Source of the DNA: Hysterium pulicare CBS 123377 | Taxonomy: Eukaryota > Ascomycota > Dothideomycetes > Hysteriales > Hysteriaceae | Assembly: GCA_000467715.1 (NCBI GenBank) | Contig: AJFK01000295.1 | Span: 1-64,000 of the forward strand | Length of the DNA: 64,000 bases | Direction of reading: 5' to 3' | Part shown: in pieces, positions 45,341 to 55,706 of the stretch | How the letters are laid out: every line of letters begins with the position of its first letter | Position numbering within the stretch: the first letter of the stretch is position 1 | Notes under the pieces: generated by a model | The model's database searches: none | What the model was told of the DNA's origin: nothing | Seen by the model: only the letters and a program-made list of their open reading frames with translations | Position numbers and translations under genes: made by a program

Positions 45341-46975
45341 AGGCTCAAGAGATGGGATACATTCGAGGATTGAATATACAAAAGCTGTTGCTTCCTTCGA
45401 TTCATGGCGAGGGTCCCTTGCTATTACGACTTGTAATGCTGTACGGTCTAGTTTTCATCTTGGCATTTTCTGGTGTTGGATCGGTTTCTGGGTGTAATAC
45501 TTTCAACGGGTATATTTGGCTATGAGACACTTGCCTAAAGGGTGCTGGAGCGCGCTTTCTTGGATAGATGCTCAATATAAGAGAACATTTGGTACATTTT
45601 ATCGTGAAAGTCTGAACTGGAAAATTGGTGAAGTGACGTTGATGAAACCGGGAAGCATTTCAATTATCGCATCTCTTATGAGAATAGTTGGATTGTCAAC
45701 GTTATGGCAGAATTGTCTCAATAGTCTAGTTCGAGACTATCTTCTTTCGTTTGGGGACTTGTGCCAGTTTGACGTGGTTAGGTATCTTTGAATATGAACA
45801 TGAGGACATACGAGCCCTCAAAGCCGCAAATTTTGGTCCACTCAGACATGGATGTTCTTGGTTGTAATACCTCCATTTTGCCATGACCCGCTGGGTATCA
45901 AGTACAGTCAACGACCTGTATTCTCCATGTCGAGCTGTTGCCTTTTTGAAGTCTTGGCTCTGATAGGAATGAACTCTCTTGTTCAGAAGCTCATCCATAT
46001 TTGTAGTGGGTGTGTATGCATCTTCTCCATGGTTTACCTTCTGGTCGTGGACCTGCCACTTCTTAATCGGATAGTCCTGGCTAGAGCCCTCATATTGTGG
46101 TTCTTGGGTTATATTCCACGGATTTATGAGCTCTGATCGACATGGTTAAGAATACTTGTATTCCCCAATCACCCTAGTATTATAAAGTAGGATGGAGAAG
46201 GTCCTCGTCCGTAATCGTCAGCCTCCTTAATACTTGCGAAGGTCATTCCGCGTACATTTATCTGTAGTCAGCCTTTTGGTCATCGGAGTCACGGCTGTTA
46301 ATTGTCGTGATATCGTTCCTAGTGAATTATCTAGCTATTAATCACTTTTAGCTATTGATACTGGATCACAATCTCGCTTGGAAATGTTTTCTACACTTAG
46401 CCTCGCTTTCCGACCGCGGCGCGAAAGGGTGGGGGTATTTCTTATCATGATCTAAGTATATATCAAAATTCTAGATATTTAGGACGATTGATATCAATAC
46501 GAGAAATAATTAGGGCGGAAGCCTTATTTGCGGAAAACATACTGTGAAATCTTGAAAAGGTTCAACCTCTCTATACTATTATCGCATGCAAGTTGCATAT
46601 CTGCTTCTGATGTATCACTTCTGTGTTCACCCGGTGAGGAATATGAAGAGATTACGGAAGTTTGAGAAGAAGATCGTTTCCCACAATCAACTACTTATAC
46701 ATCAGTCGCCATTTGCATTGTCCTCTTACAATTCGGACATCAAGTTTCGGATCTGAACACCTGAAAATTGAACTACCCATCTCCGATAATTGGGAGAATT
46801 CCAAACGTGCGGGGGTCATAGGGAGTGGTTAAATGGAAATGGTAAATCGAAGTACGGCGTTACATACACAACGGCAATAACGGAGAAGAACGGGATTTTC
46901 ATGTACGAAGTTACTATTTCAACCTATCAATGCAAATTCAAGTTCGACTAGCCCGGCAAACTCAGCCCACTGTCG
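45341..46975. other. Spacer with an orphan coding-like exon; AT-rich from about 46.1 kb
   Basis: The only coding signal is the minus-strand open exon at 45726-46132. From 46140 to 46970 the DNA is AT-rich and has no usable frame. Confidence 0.45.
45726..46132 (-). CDS. Orphan 3' exon, unknown protein (135 codons, no start)
   Basis: A CTTAAC branch and GATCAG acceptor (ending at 46133) precede an open frame that runs to TAG at 45728-45726. The residues look protein-like (for example LINPWNITQEPQYEG, then SLTVLDTQRVMAKWRYYNQ, with a basic KRKK end). The first Met comes only 44 codons in. I could not find an upstream exon with matching phase in the AT-rich DNA beyond. It may be the remnant of a gene or the last exon of one with a long intron. 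Confidence 0.4.
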
Positions 46976-48187
46976 TCACTGCTGGTTGTCAGCGGACGGC
47001 TCAGCAATAGAGACATCAACATCATATGATTTCCACCATTCGTGTAAGCTCATATGATCGTCGTACAGCGCGTCTAACAAGCCTAGTTGTTGTTGGAACC
47101 GGGGTCGGTACTCGTTGATGAGATGCTGGATACCCTCTGGCGTCGTATCATACAGGACTCTTAAGAGCATAAGAATACTGTAGTAGCTACCCAGTACCAT
47201 GCGGGTATGATCAGCATGATTGTCAATCCTGAAATTGAGTTCAGCAAGATTTGCTGAGGTGCTAGCGTCCGCAACTGGGACGCGACGCCGCTGCTCAAAC
47301 AGCACATGTCTACAGTAAGGACATGTGTTGTTATTATTCTCGGTGGTGTTGATATATGAGGCCATGCAGGGAAACCCTACCAAATGTTGGCATGATAGGC
47401 GCACCGGGCGATGCTCATTTTCATCGTACTCCTCCCGACATATGCAGCAAATATCTCCCTGGGGAACCTCTGATACTTGCACGATCGAGGCGATATCTTC
47501 AACTTTAGTATCGGGACCGGCATTTTGGAGTGGAACATCTGAGAAGAAAGACTCCTGCGCCCGCCGAAGCGAGCATGCCTCCCGCATGAGATCGGAGCGT
47601 GCCACCTCCAACATAAGGACTGACCAGGCCATCCCGTCCAGAAAATGATGCTTGTCCATTTCTGCAATGATAGCGTTGCGGTCTCCAATGATCGCGGGAT
47701 TCAAGAGACACTTGATGGCGCGCCTACGCATGTTAAGAATTCTAGCCTGAGCTTCTTCCATCATAGATTGAAAATTAATATCCATGAAGTCAAGATACTC
47801 CTCGCTAGCGTAATCTGCCACCTCCTGAGCATCTGACATGGCTTGAACCAGTTCTTTCTCATCATCTGAGACTTCATCTGCGCCGCATGTCTCAAGTTTC
47901 GCTAGGACGGCTTCGGGTGTGGTGCCTTGCGCTCGAAGTCGAGCTCCGACTTGGAATAAGTTTTCCAAAACGGGTGTCTGATCATCTTCAGGCGAAATTG
48001 CAATCGGTGTGCGAGCCAGTGGCGCTGGCTCACCGGTCATAGGTGGCGTGTGAGATGATGGCAGTGGCTCTCTTGCTGAGGGTGGTAAAGGAGATATGGC
48101 AGAATTTTCGCTAACCGTCTCCACTTGATTTCCTCCGGCCTGTTCTGACTGACGGTCTTCCATTCGGTCGTTCATTTTGGTTCGCAT
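46976..48187 (-). CDS. RING-finger protein (403 aa)
   Basis: A single open frame. The N-terminal 70 residues are Pro/Ser-rich and acidic. Helical segments follow (about 85-230), then the RING at about 245-290: CCICREEYDENEH, SCQHLVGFPC and CPYCRH. The position of ligand five is Gly, as in the RING protein at 39.2-40.4 kb, and both have a helical C-terminus. The two may be distant paralogues. The start could also be Met5 or Met9. The protein is likely an E3 ubiquitin ligase. Ten bases upstream ends a short frame on the same strand (48197-48442). Confidence 0.8.
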   Translation of the reverse strand: MRTKMNDRMEDRQSEQAGGNQVETVSENSAISPLPPSAREPLPSSHTPPMTGEPAPLARTPIAISPEDDQTPVLENLFQVGARLRAQGTTPEAVLAKLETCGADEVSDDEKELVQAMSDAQEVADYASEEYLDFMDINFQSMMEEAQARILNMRRRAIKCLLNPAIIGDRNAIIAEMDKHHFLDGMAWSVLMLEVARSDLMREACSLRRAQESFFSDVPLQNAGPDTKVEDIASIVQVSEVPQGDICCICREEYDENEHRPVRLSCQHLVGFPCMASYINTTENNNNTCPYCRHVLFEQRRRVPVADASTSANLAELNFRIDNHADHTRMVLGSYYSILMLLRVLYDTTPEGIQHLINEYRPRFQQQLGLLDALYDDHMSLHEWWKSYDVDVSIAEPSADNQQ

Positions 48188-48196
48188 ATAAATTGG

Positions 48197-48442
48197 TTAT
48201 GTCGTGGATGGGCGTAAATTAGAGTTGAGGTAATGTTCAAATATATCTTTTTTTTGTATATGAGTCAAATCGAAAGTTTGGGTCAGAAGGTAGGAACACT
48301 GGTCAACGGTGTCGAGCATGGTTGCTCTTATAAAACCGCCAAGAGTGATTTTTGAAGTCACATCCATGGTTCCCATCGCAGATGCGTACATTTTGAATGC
48401 TGATGCGTGATTTCGAAATTGTGAGCGATCGAGTGTGGTCAT
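48197..48442 (-). CDS. Possible small protein or upstream ORF (81 aa)
   Basis: The ATG-started frame begins MTTLDRSQFRNHASAF and ends ten bases before the RING gene's ATG. It may be a separate small gene, an uORF in the RING gene leader, or an exon whose splice I missed. No family is recognised. Confidence 0.35.
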   Translation of the reverse strand: MTTLDRSQFRNHASAFKMYASAMGTMDVTSKITLGGFIRATMLDTVDQCSYLLTQTFDLTHIQKKDIFEHYLNSNLRPSTT

Positions 48443-48877
48443 CCTAGAGTCATTGAGATTGTGATGGAACGATGATTGGATATACTAAAAATTTGCGAAC
48501 GGTTTATACGAAAGAGGCGCTGCTACAAGGTGCAGAAGCATGCTTGGGAGAATCATTGGAAAGTAAGATTGAATAATGACCGAAAAGAAATCATCGCCTT
48601 ATATCGCATCAAAGAATGGTGGTCTGAAAACCGTGCTGAACACGTGTCTCATTGCGAACAAACGTGTTTAAAGCAACGACAAAGAACTTGGAGTTTGAGT
48701 AACAATGTTAAAAACATGCAAGGAGTTGAGAGGTCAAACGAAATGCCTCTGGGAAGGACGTCTGTGAGTTTACTCACGTGATCATCCAACCAACATCACA
48801 CCGCCCATCGAAGCACTCACCTTCACCACGACTGTCTACCTCCGATTCCATGCTTCGACTCTCTCTCAAGTTTCACA
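48443..48877. other. Divergent intergenic region
   Basis: It lies between a minus-strand and a plus-strand gene. A C-rich leader-like stretch precedes the ATG at 48878. Confidence 0.4.
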
Positions 48878-49541
48878 ATGGTCCTCCAAGACCGTGGCAC
48901 CAAAGCCACCTTCAACCTATCCACCCTCCTCGCAATTGCCCAATACCTCCGAGCAGATTCAGACAAGACCACCGTCGGCGATTCTCTCTTCTTCGATTTC
49001 GTCGAGCTGCACCACGAATCATGCATCAGCGGACGTCTTCGCGACTTCCGCGTAACTTACGATCCGGAGACTGTCAAGTTTATTGAGAAGCAGTATATCT
49101 GGGCATGTGAGAAACATGGTGTGAATGAGGTTGGACCGCTTTATGATTACTGCGAGGAAGAGGGTGAAGGTGAGAAGAATGAGATGGGAAGATGAAAGGG
49201 GGCCCAATGCTGATGAAGAAGTAGAAGATCGCGCGAGACGCTCTCCGACTCCGGCGCCAGACGCGAAGAGCGACAAACCTCCCACTTTTACTATCAAACT
49301 CACTGTTGCTGAAGAAGGCATTTCGGGGCATGCGATTTTGCCTGATGGATCCGAGATGGCTCTTCCTATGAGAAACAAGTTCGGCGAAAATTTGACCGAG
49401 CAGATGGAAAGTATGCAGGCATATCTGAAGTGGCTGAGGTTGGCCGATGCGGATGTGGGAGACCGGAGCTATCAGGACTGGCATAAAGAAGAGGTGCTAA
49501 AAAAGCTGAGAGAAATGAGCGTGGCCGAGGGTGAGACATGA
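48878..49541 (+). CDS. Unknown two-exon protein (202 aa)
   Basis: Exon 1 is 48878-49169 and exon 2 is 49225-49541, with a 55-base intron (GTGAGA, GCTGATG branch, AGTAG). The join gives 203 codons. Without splicing the frame stops at once, so the intron is well supported. The N-terminal half (about 1-98) is compact, with LSTLLAIAQYLRADSDKT and an acidic end (CEEEGEGE). The C-terminal half has a PTFTIKLTVAEEG strand and a helical, charged tail. I do not recognise the family. Confidence 0.7.
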
Positions 49542-49998
49542 ATTGAAGGAGTTGCGATCGGAAAGTGGATGAGACTGGAGTTTGAGGAAATCGGGCCCAT
49601 GGAAGATGAGGCTTTTTTGGGCACATATGAATTGAACCAAGGGAATGAGAAGTGCCGCCTTGGGAGGCGCATTACGGCTCCTGCGGGTATGCAAATCGGT
49701 GCCATTATGATAACTCTGCCCGAGCTCACTTCTGCACTTCACGTAAAATTGAGAATAATTACAAAATAACTACCTTGCTTGATAGTCCCTGTAGATGCTA
49801 TTTCCGTTCGACGTCTATGGCCACTCCCCTTTGGCGACGACTTTGATGCCTTCAGAACGCGACTTGGCAAAGACGATTTAGGAATTAGAAGCCCCGTGAT
49901 ATATTTCTGTTAGCACAAAGAGGCGTTGATGACTGGTGAATTGTTATTCATCACGGCATTGAACGCGCGCTCTCCTCTTCTTCCTCGCTGCTGGTCAG
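49542..49998. other. Convergent intergenic region, nothing recognised
   Basis: The 3' flanks of two convergent genes. Only short chance frames. Confidence 0.5.
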
Positions 49999-51156
49999 TT
50001 ATACCCACTTCACAGCCTCACTTCTTTCCACGCCAATCATCGCGGTAGTATCTACGCTATCCTTCTCCAACACCCCAGCCTTCGTCAATACATTTACAGT
50101 CTTGTCCACGACCCCTTGATCAACGCCCCTTACGTCTTGCGCAAATCTCACGGTTTTAATCCACTCCCTAGCATCTGCTTCCGAATAATCCAGCTTGGTG
50201 TAGATGTATTCAATTGCCTCTTCTTGGTCGTGCTCGAAATGTCTTATACCATCATTGACCTTCCGCAACACATCTTCCAGCTCTTCTTTCATCTTCGGTT
50301 TGGTAGCTTGCGGTCCCGAAGACCAGTTCGATGGGTTCAGTAATGCGTTCGCGGCGACGATCTTCCATGAACTCCAGGGCGTGTAGATTTCGCCTATTCT
50401 CTTAATCTCGCCATTGTCGTAGTATCTTTTCGATGTGAAATGTTCCCACATGAAAAAGTCAGCTGTACCATCGTTCACCGAGAGGCGGAGATTGGCGAAG
50501 GTATTGAGGGGTTCGACGGGGAATGGAGGTTCAGTCGAGGCAGGATCTAGCCATCCTTGTTGATCAGCGAGAACATATGACATTATGTATGAGCCGCTTT
50601 TCGACAGTTAGCCCGAGTCTCAGACTGCCCTTATACCAAAGGATGGGGCGGGAAGCTGCAGGGACGAGCCAACACGCACCTTCCAATCCTACTAACTCCC
50701 ACATTCTTGCCCTTGAGATCTTTGACCCCCTCCAGCTCTCGCTTGCTCCCCGTACTTATCGCCCAACATAATGGTGTCTCAACGTACGTTCCTACTATCC
50801 TGAATCCTGCATCTTTCTGTGCCGATTGTGCTTTCCCAAGCGCCGCTATCCATCCTTCTGTTAGACCGACGCCAATATCAATCTCGCCAGCTTGCAGAGC
50901 AGAAACCATGTGTCCTGTACCGGAGGGGTATGGAAGAAGGACACTGGTGAGACCGTAGTGTTTCTGGGCGAAGTGGAGGGGGGTTGAGAAGTGTTCTTAT
51001 AATTGTTAGTTGATAGTTTGATCAGGTCTACAGCGTAAGAATCCTACCAGGCACAAAACCTATCCGAAGTGGTGAGGCCATGTTGCTTGTCGTGGACAAG
51101 CTACGGCGGCATTGTAAAGAGCGGAGGATATGTGAGGGGCGTAGTGTGCGTATCAT
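49999..51156 (-). CDS. Ca3427-like substrate-binding-fold (PBP2) protein, probably mitochondrial (340 aa)
   Basis: Exons 51156-51048, 50995-50680 and 50596-49999 total 341 codons. The first about 26 residues (MIRTLRPSHILRSLQCRR, SLSTTSN) look like a mitochondrial targeting peptide. The mature part begins ASPLRIGFVPEHFSTPLHF, then SGTGHMVSALQAGEIDIGVG and KGKNVGVSRIGSGSYIM. This is the PBP2 fold of periplasmic binding proteins, in the group named after Candida Ca3427, related to NMT1/THI5-like pyrimidine-binding proteins. The ligand is unknown. An internal ATG (residue 26) would give a cytosolic form. It is divergent from the flavin monooxygenase at 51593 with 436 bases between. Confidence 0.85.
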
Positions 51157-51592
51157 TGCGAGCTCAAGACTGAGCTTGTCGAGGAGGAGAACACGGGTGG
51201 TGCGCACAAGGGAAACCAATTGAGAACCAATTGAGACTCATCCCAGCTGAGGACTAGTCGCAAGGAAAAAAAGTACTGAGGAAGAGAACCAGAGTGCGAA
51301 TGTTTGGAGTTAGTGGCAGTCGTAGGAATCACGATGGATGATGTCCGACACGCCGGGCAGGCGGGGCGGAGCGGAGAGACGCCAAGACCCAGAGTGGATT
51401 ATTGCGCCATCTCGACAACTCCAGAGCCATCGATCTCCATCACCTTTCCTTCTCATTCATGATACTATAGACTTCTTCTTTTCCAGTTTCTCGTTTTTCA
51501 TCTTTAACATTTTGCCATGATCTACTGTCTCTAGTTGTTGGATTTTCAATAATAAGTACTCGATAGAATTAGACTCAACATATCACGTAATA
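51157..51592. promoter_or_regulatory. Divergent promoter of the PBP2-like and FMO genes
   Basis: 436 bases between the two ATGs. A polypyrimidine stretch (TTTCCTTCTC, then CTTCTTCTTTTCC) lies at about 51440-51490 on the FMO side. No TATA box is evident. Confidence 0.4.
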
Positions 51593-53215
51593 ATGGCTTC
51601 ATTGAGAGCTAAAAGTATAGCAATTGTAGGCGCCGGTCCCTCTGGACTGGTTGCAGCAAGGTGTTTCTCACTAGTTCGACTTATTGGTTGTGGGTCTGAC
51701 TTATTCTATGCAGGTATTTCCTCGCGGAGAAGGCTTTTGATAGCATCGTTATCTTTGAGCAACGTAGCACGATGGGCGGAATATGGAACTACACTCCAGA
51801 TGACCGCGATGAAGAAATCTTTTCCATACCCCAGACTAATCCGACCGGCAAGATCGGCGACCCGGTATGGCGACCAGCATATCAAAACTCGGACGAAGAA
51901 AAAAGTGTAAACGGCTCAAACAATGCCAAGACGTTGGCTTCATTCTTATCACCAATTTACGAAAAGCTCGAGACGAACATCCCGCGCGGACTGATGGGTT
52001 TCTCAGATCTGAATTGGCCTCAAGATTCGCAACTGTTTCCGAAGCATGAGACGGTATTAGAGTACATTGAGAGGTATGGAGAAGATGTGAAGCAATTAAT
52101 TAGATTTGAGACGCAAGTCGTTGATATCCAGACTAAGGATGAAGAGGGAGAAAATGACAGATGGAAGATCAAATCTCGTGATCTGAGATCTGGTACCGAG
52201 AAAGATGAACAGTTTGGTGCTGTGGTGGTTGCTAACGGGCATTTCATTGTGCCATATGTGCCAGATATCGAAAATGTTCGAGAATGGAATGAGAAGTACC
52301 CAGGGACCATCACTCATTCCAAATATTTTCGAAAGATAGAGGATTTCAAAGATCAGGTAAGTTTATTGACAGCACTATCCATCTTTCCTTCACGATTCGG
52401 CCTTGTTAAAGCCGCACCAGAAAGTCATAGTGGTTGGGAACTCGGCATCTGGACTTGACATAAGTTCCCAAGTGGCGAGCGTCTGTAAGCTTCCGCTTGT
52501 GTGGTCTACAAGGTCTGCATCACAATTCGGTCCTGGTTCCGATACCCGAAAGCGTGAATACCCTCCTATTTCGAAGTTTGTTCCAGATCAACGGACGGTG
52601 GTATTCGAAGATGGCAGGGTAGAGTCTGATATAGACGCTATAATCTTTGCGACCGGTTATTTCTACTCACTACCGTTTCTTAAGAGCATAAAGCCTCCGC
52701 TCATTGACGACGGCAGCCACGTCCAACACACCTATCAACATATTTTCTTTGCGCCGCGTCCAACACTATCTTTTCTAGTGCTAAACCAGCGTGTAATTCC
52801 TTTTCCCATGGCAGAAGCCCAGAGTGCCGTCCTCGCCCGCGTTTATTCCGGCCGCTTGTCCCTACCTTCGTATGATGAGATGCAGAAATGGGAAGAAAAG
52901 GCCATCTCAGAGCGGGGAGACGGTCGTAATTTTCATCTTCTTCCTTTCCCGAGGGATGCTGGTTATCTCAATGAGATGTCGAATTGGGCATTGACGGCAC
53001 CTCCTAGAGTCGGTCTAGAGAATGACGGCAAAGGAATGATACCGCCGATCTGGAAAGAGTTGGAGTATTGGACGCGGGAGAACTTTCCCAGTATCCGAAG
53101 GGCGTTTGGAGCGAAGGGAGATGAGAGACACAATATCCGAAGTATCAAGGAACTTGGCTTCGACTTTGATGGATACTTGAAAGAAAAGGCCATGAATGAA
53201 GGGAAGTTGATCTGA
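51593..53215 (+). CDS. Flavin-containing monooxygenase, FMO family (501 aa)
   Basis: Exons 51593-51660, 51714-52356 and 52421-53215, totalling 502 codons. FAD motif GAGPSGL is at about residues 13-19. GGIWNYTP follows, then the FMO fingerprint region (ITHSKYFR). The NADPH motif VVGNSASGLD is at about 239-248, right after intron 2, and FATGY lies near residue 315. The length and order fit the FMO proteins that oxidise N or S in small molecules; in fungi many act in amine or sulfur metabolism. The substrate is unknown. The 3' end faces the coiled-coil gene with 29 bases between the two stops. Confidence 0.93.
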
Positions 53216-53244
53216 AGTGTGCTGGTTCTATAAATAAGAAATGC

Positions 53245-53898
53245 TCATTCCTCTGAGAGCTCATCAGGTGTTGATTGCCCGTTATTCAGCTCAACGATTC
53301 TCTGCTGTAGAAATGCCATTCTCTGCGCCAGTTGCCTGTTTCGGGCTGCCAGCCTATCCACCTCATCTTTTCGTTCTTGTAAGTCTCTTGCCAGTCTCCG
53401 CTGCTCGTCTCGCATTTCGCCGATGCGCTGGCGCAAGCCTCTCGCCTCGTCAGCCATCGGTCTCATCCTCTCTACTTCCTCGTTGGCGACTCTGACTTCT
53501 TCCCGCAGGGACCTAATAACAAGTTCAAGTTCTTGAATTCGGTCTGCCTTCTCTCTCGCTTCGGCGTCCAGATGTGTGACTTCTTGTCGTTGAGCATCAA
53601 TGGTACCCTTCTGTCGATCGATCAACTGGTCTCTTTGTGCAATGGCCTGGTCTTTGTCATTGAGACCTCTCGTGAGGAGCGAAACTTGATTGTCCCGATC
53701 ATCTTTGTATTTCTTTGCTCGCTCCACGGGATCTCCGACTATTCGATTTCGAATCGTATTTACTATTGAGAGGAAGCAAAGACCAAGTAGGATTCCTAAG
53801 CTCATCCATAGAAGGTCTTGCCGTCCCTCGGGTGTTATTGAGTTTCGAGCTGAAAGTGACCGTGTGGGGAGTGTAGGCATCTCTATATCTATATCCAT
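53245..53898 (-). CDS. Single-pass membrane protein with long coiled coil (217 aa)
   Basis: A single open frame. A short polar N-terminus is followed by one hydrophobic segment (about residues 30-46, LLWMSLGILLGLCFL). The remaining about 170 residues are strongly charged with heptad spacing (for example RQEVTHLDAEAREKADRIQ), hence a long coiled coil. The C-terminus is acidic (PDELSEE). It may act as a membrane tether or spacer. No family name can be given. Confidence 0.75.
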   Translation of the reverse strand: MDIDIEMPTLPTRSLSARNSITPEGRQDLLWMSLGILLGLCFLSIVNTIRNRIVGDPVERAKKYKDDRDNQVSLLTRGLNDKDQAIAQRDQLIDRQKGTIDAQRQEVTHLDAEAREKADRIQELELVIRSLREEVRVANEEVERMRPMADEARGLRQRIGEMRDEQRRLARDLQERKDEVDRLAARNRQLAQRMAFLQQRIVELNNGQSTPDELSEE

Positions 53899-54506
53899 AG
53901 TCCATTATTAGTCCAACCCTATCACTCTATGTTTCATCTTTCCGGTTCGCATCGACTTACTATCTCGAGCATGGAACTCCACTCGATTTCGGAATTAAAA
54001 GGTCGCATCTGGTCCAAGCAACAACGTGCGATGCACCAAATAAAAACTTTCAAAATGCAAACCACGACGCTGATTCTACGCAGTTTTTCATACCGAAGCT
54101 GGATCTAAGGCAGCTTTGGAAGAGAGAAAGAAAAAAACGTTCAGCCTAGTTACTAGGTGAACACGATTTAACAAGGGTGGTTGGCGCCCATTGCAAGGCA
54201 TCATCACGCGTCACGCCCTCTTCGCAAGCACACAGCCTCATGCAGGTTGACAGGCTATGTTCCATGATTTGACCACGTTCGTCGGTCGTGCAGACGCCAC
54301 CAGGCTGAGTTAATGCGCCTGAGGCCGAAACAAGGTTGCCAAGGCAAGGCTGAAATATTGGGAACACCCTAAAAGTCTTCAGCCTCTGCAGGTGGATATT
54401 GAGTTGCAAAAGGTGCTGTTATTCTTTACTCCATATCATATTAGCAACATTCTAATCATGGCCGGTTTGTAGCATGACCTCCCAATAAACTTTCGCCATC
54501 CTCACA
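53899..54506. other. Intergenic with a Cys-rich coding-like stretch on the minus strand
   Basis: Apart from the orphan Cys-rich frame listed separately, I see nothing. Confidence 0.4.
54146..54391 (-). CDS. Orphan Cys-rich frame, perhaps from a secreted protein
   Basis: A minus-strand frame without ATG at its start ends at TAG 54148-54146. It has several Cys in a pattern (PCLG, VCTTDE, STCMRLCACEEG, KSCSPSN) that looks like a small secreted or lectin-like fragment. No upstream exon could be joined. It may be a remnant. Confidence 0.25.
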   Translation of the reverse strand: MQRLKTFRVFPIFQPCLGNLVSASGALTQPGGVCTTDERGQIMEHSLSTCMRLCACEEGVTRDDALQWAPTTLVKSCSPSN

Positions 54507-55706
54507 ATGGAGTTACTTCTGCGCAGGACAAGCCCACCGGGACCGACCGCTAGCGGCATAGCTGCTAATTGCAACAATTTTGTCCAGATTCAGCAGGATA
54601 ATACTTGCAATGGAGTTGCTTATGAATACAACATCTCGCTCCAACAGTTCTACCAATGGAACCCAGAACTCCAGGACAGCTGTGATTCTTTATTGCCAGG
54701 GTACTATTACTGCGTCGGAGTAACTACTACCACAACAGCCGGGACGAGCATTACGATACAAGTAACAAAAACATCTTCGGCAGTCAAATCTTCGATAGTC
54801 CGACCATCAACGGTGACACCATCCACAGTAACAATATCTACCGTACCTTTCAGCACGCCAACAAATACTTCAGATCCACTCTCCTCCCACCTGCTCTGGC
54901 AGATTCACCAAGAGAATGGCGAGTGCCAATCCCTGACCGCGATATCGCTCTGGTTCACCTCCTTTTGGGTCTTTGCCATACTATGGTCTCTTGCCCTCGG
55001 ATCATCCGATTTCCAAAAGTACATGCGCAAGAAATTCAACTCCCCGCTACAAAACTCACCCGAGACCCGTCTTATGGTCAATGTTTTCGGAAGTACCTCG
55101 CTCAACATTTGCTTGACGGTGGTCACTGCTATACTTTTGCGACGATCGAATTCTTCGAACGTACCACCGCCTACTCTATGGCGAGTAGTCATGGCATGGG
55201 TCATCCGACCACTTCCAGCAACCGCCGTGTCATTCATTGCACTCATATCACCTTCCATATACCTTCGGAATGCAGCTATTCATCATATTAGCGAGGCAGT
55301 ATACGGTCTCTTATCCATTGGCCCCTACGCAATACTCGCTCAACAGCTCCACACCAAATCACACCTAGCCTCGTCTCTTCCTGACGCTACATCGCGCAAA
55401 GGTCTTAGATTACTCCGAGCAGGCGCCTTTCTTGGAATGGCTCTTTACTTTCTGTGTCTTCTTGGTGGCATCATGATTGCGCTGAAAGGATACCCAGACA
55501 ATTCCAAGAAGAGATTTCGGTATGCAGCCGCTGTGGTGGCTGTGTTCAATGCCTGTAGAGTTTTCATTGGATTTCTGATATGGAATGGCGCTGTTATGTT
55601 AGACCCACAGAGTTTCTGCGTGGATGGAAAGACGGTGGGGAATGTTACTGCAATTTGGGCTATGTTGCCGCTTGTGGACCACCTGTGGAGGGCTGTGCTG
55701 AGTTGA
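54507..55706 (+). CDS. LysM domain fused to a multi-TM membrane domain (399 aa)
   Basis: A single open frame. Residues about 20-70 form a LysM-type module (CNNFVQIQQDNTC, LQQFYQWNPELQ, LLPGYYYCVGV). A Thr/Ser/Val-rich linker follows (about 72-120), then about six hydrophobic helices (from SLWFTSFWVFAILWSLALG near 148 to RVFIGFLIW near 350). No signal peptide precedes the LysM. The sequence before it (SPPGPTASG) is the kind of linker usually found after another domain. A CTGCGCAG acceptor lies inside the first codons (at 54520-54527), so an unseen upstream exon is likely. LysM modules bind chitin or related glycans, and a membrane-anchored wall sensor is a plausible reading, not proven. Confidence 0.72.
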   Translation: MELLLRRTSPPGPTASGIAANCNNFVQIQQDNTCNGVAYEYNISLQQFYQWNPELQDSCDSLLPGYYYCVGVTTTTTAGTSITIQVTKTSSAVKSSIVRPSTVTPSTVTISTVPFSTPTNTSDPLSSHLLWQIHQENGECQSLTAISLWFTSFWVFAILWSLALGSSDFQKYMRKKFNSPLQNSPETRLMVNVFGSTSLNICLTVVTAILLRRSNSSNVPPPTLWRVVMAWVIRPLPATAVSFIALISPSIYLRNAAIHHISEAVYGLLSIGPYAILAQQLHTKSHLASSLPDATSRKGLRLLRAGAFLGMALYFLCLLGGIMIALKGYPDNSKKRFRYAAAVVAVFNACRVFIGFLIWNGAVMLDPQSFCVDGKTVGNVTAIWAMLPLVDHLWRAVLS

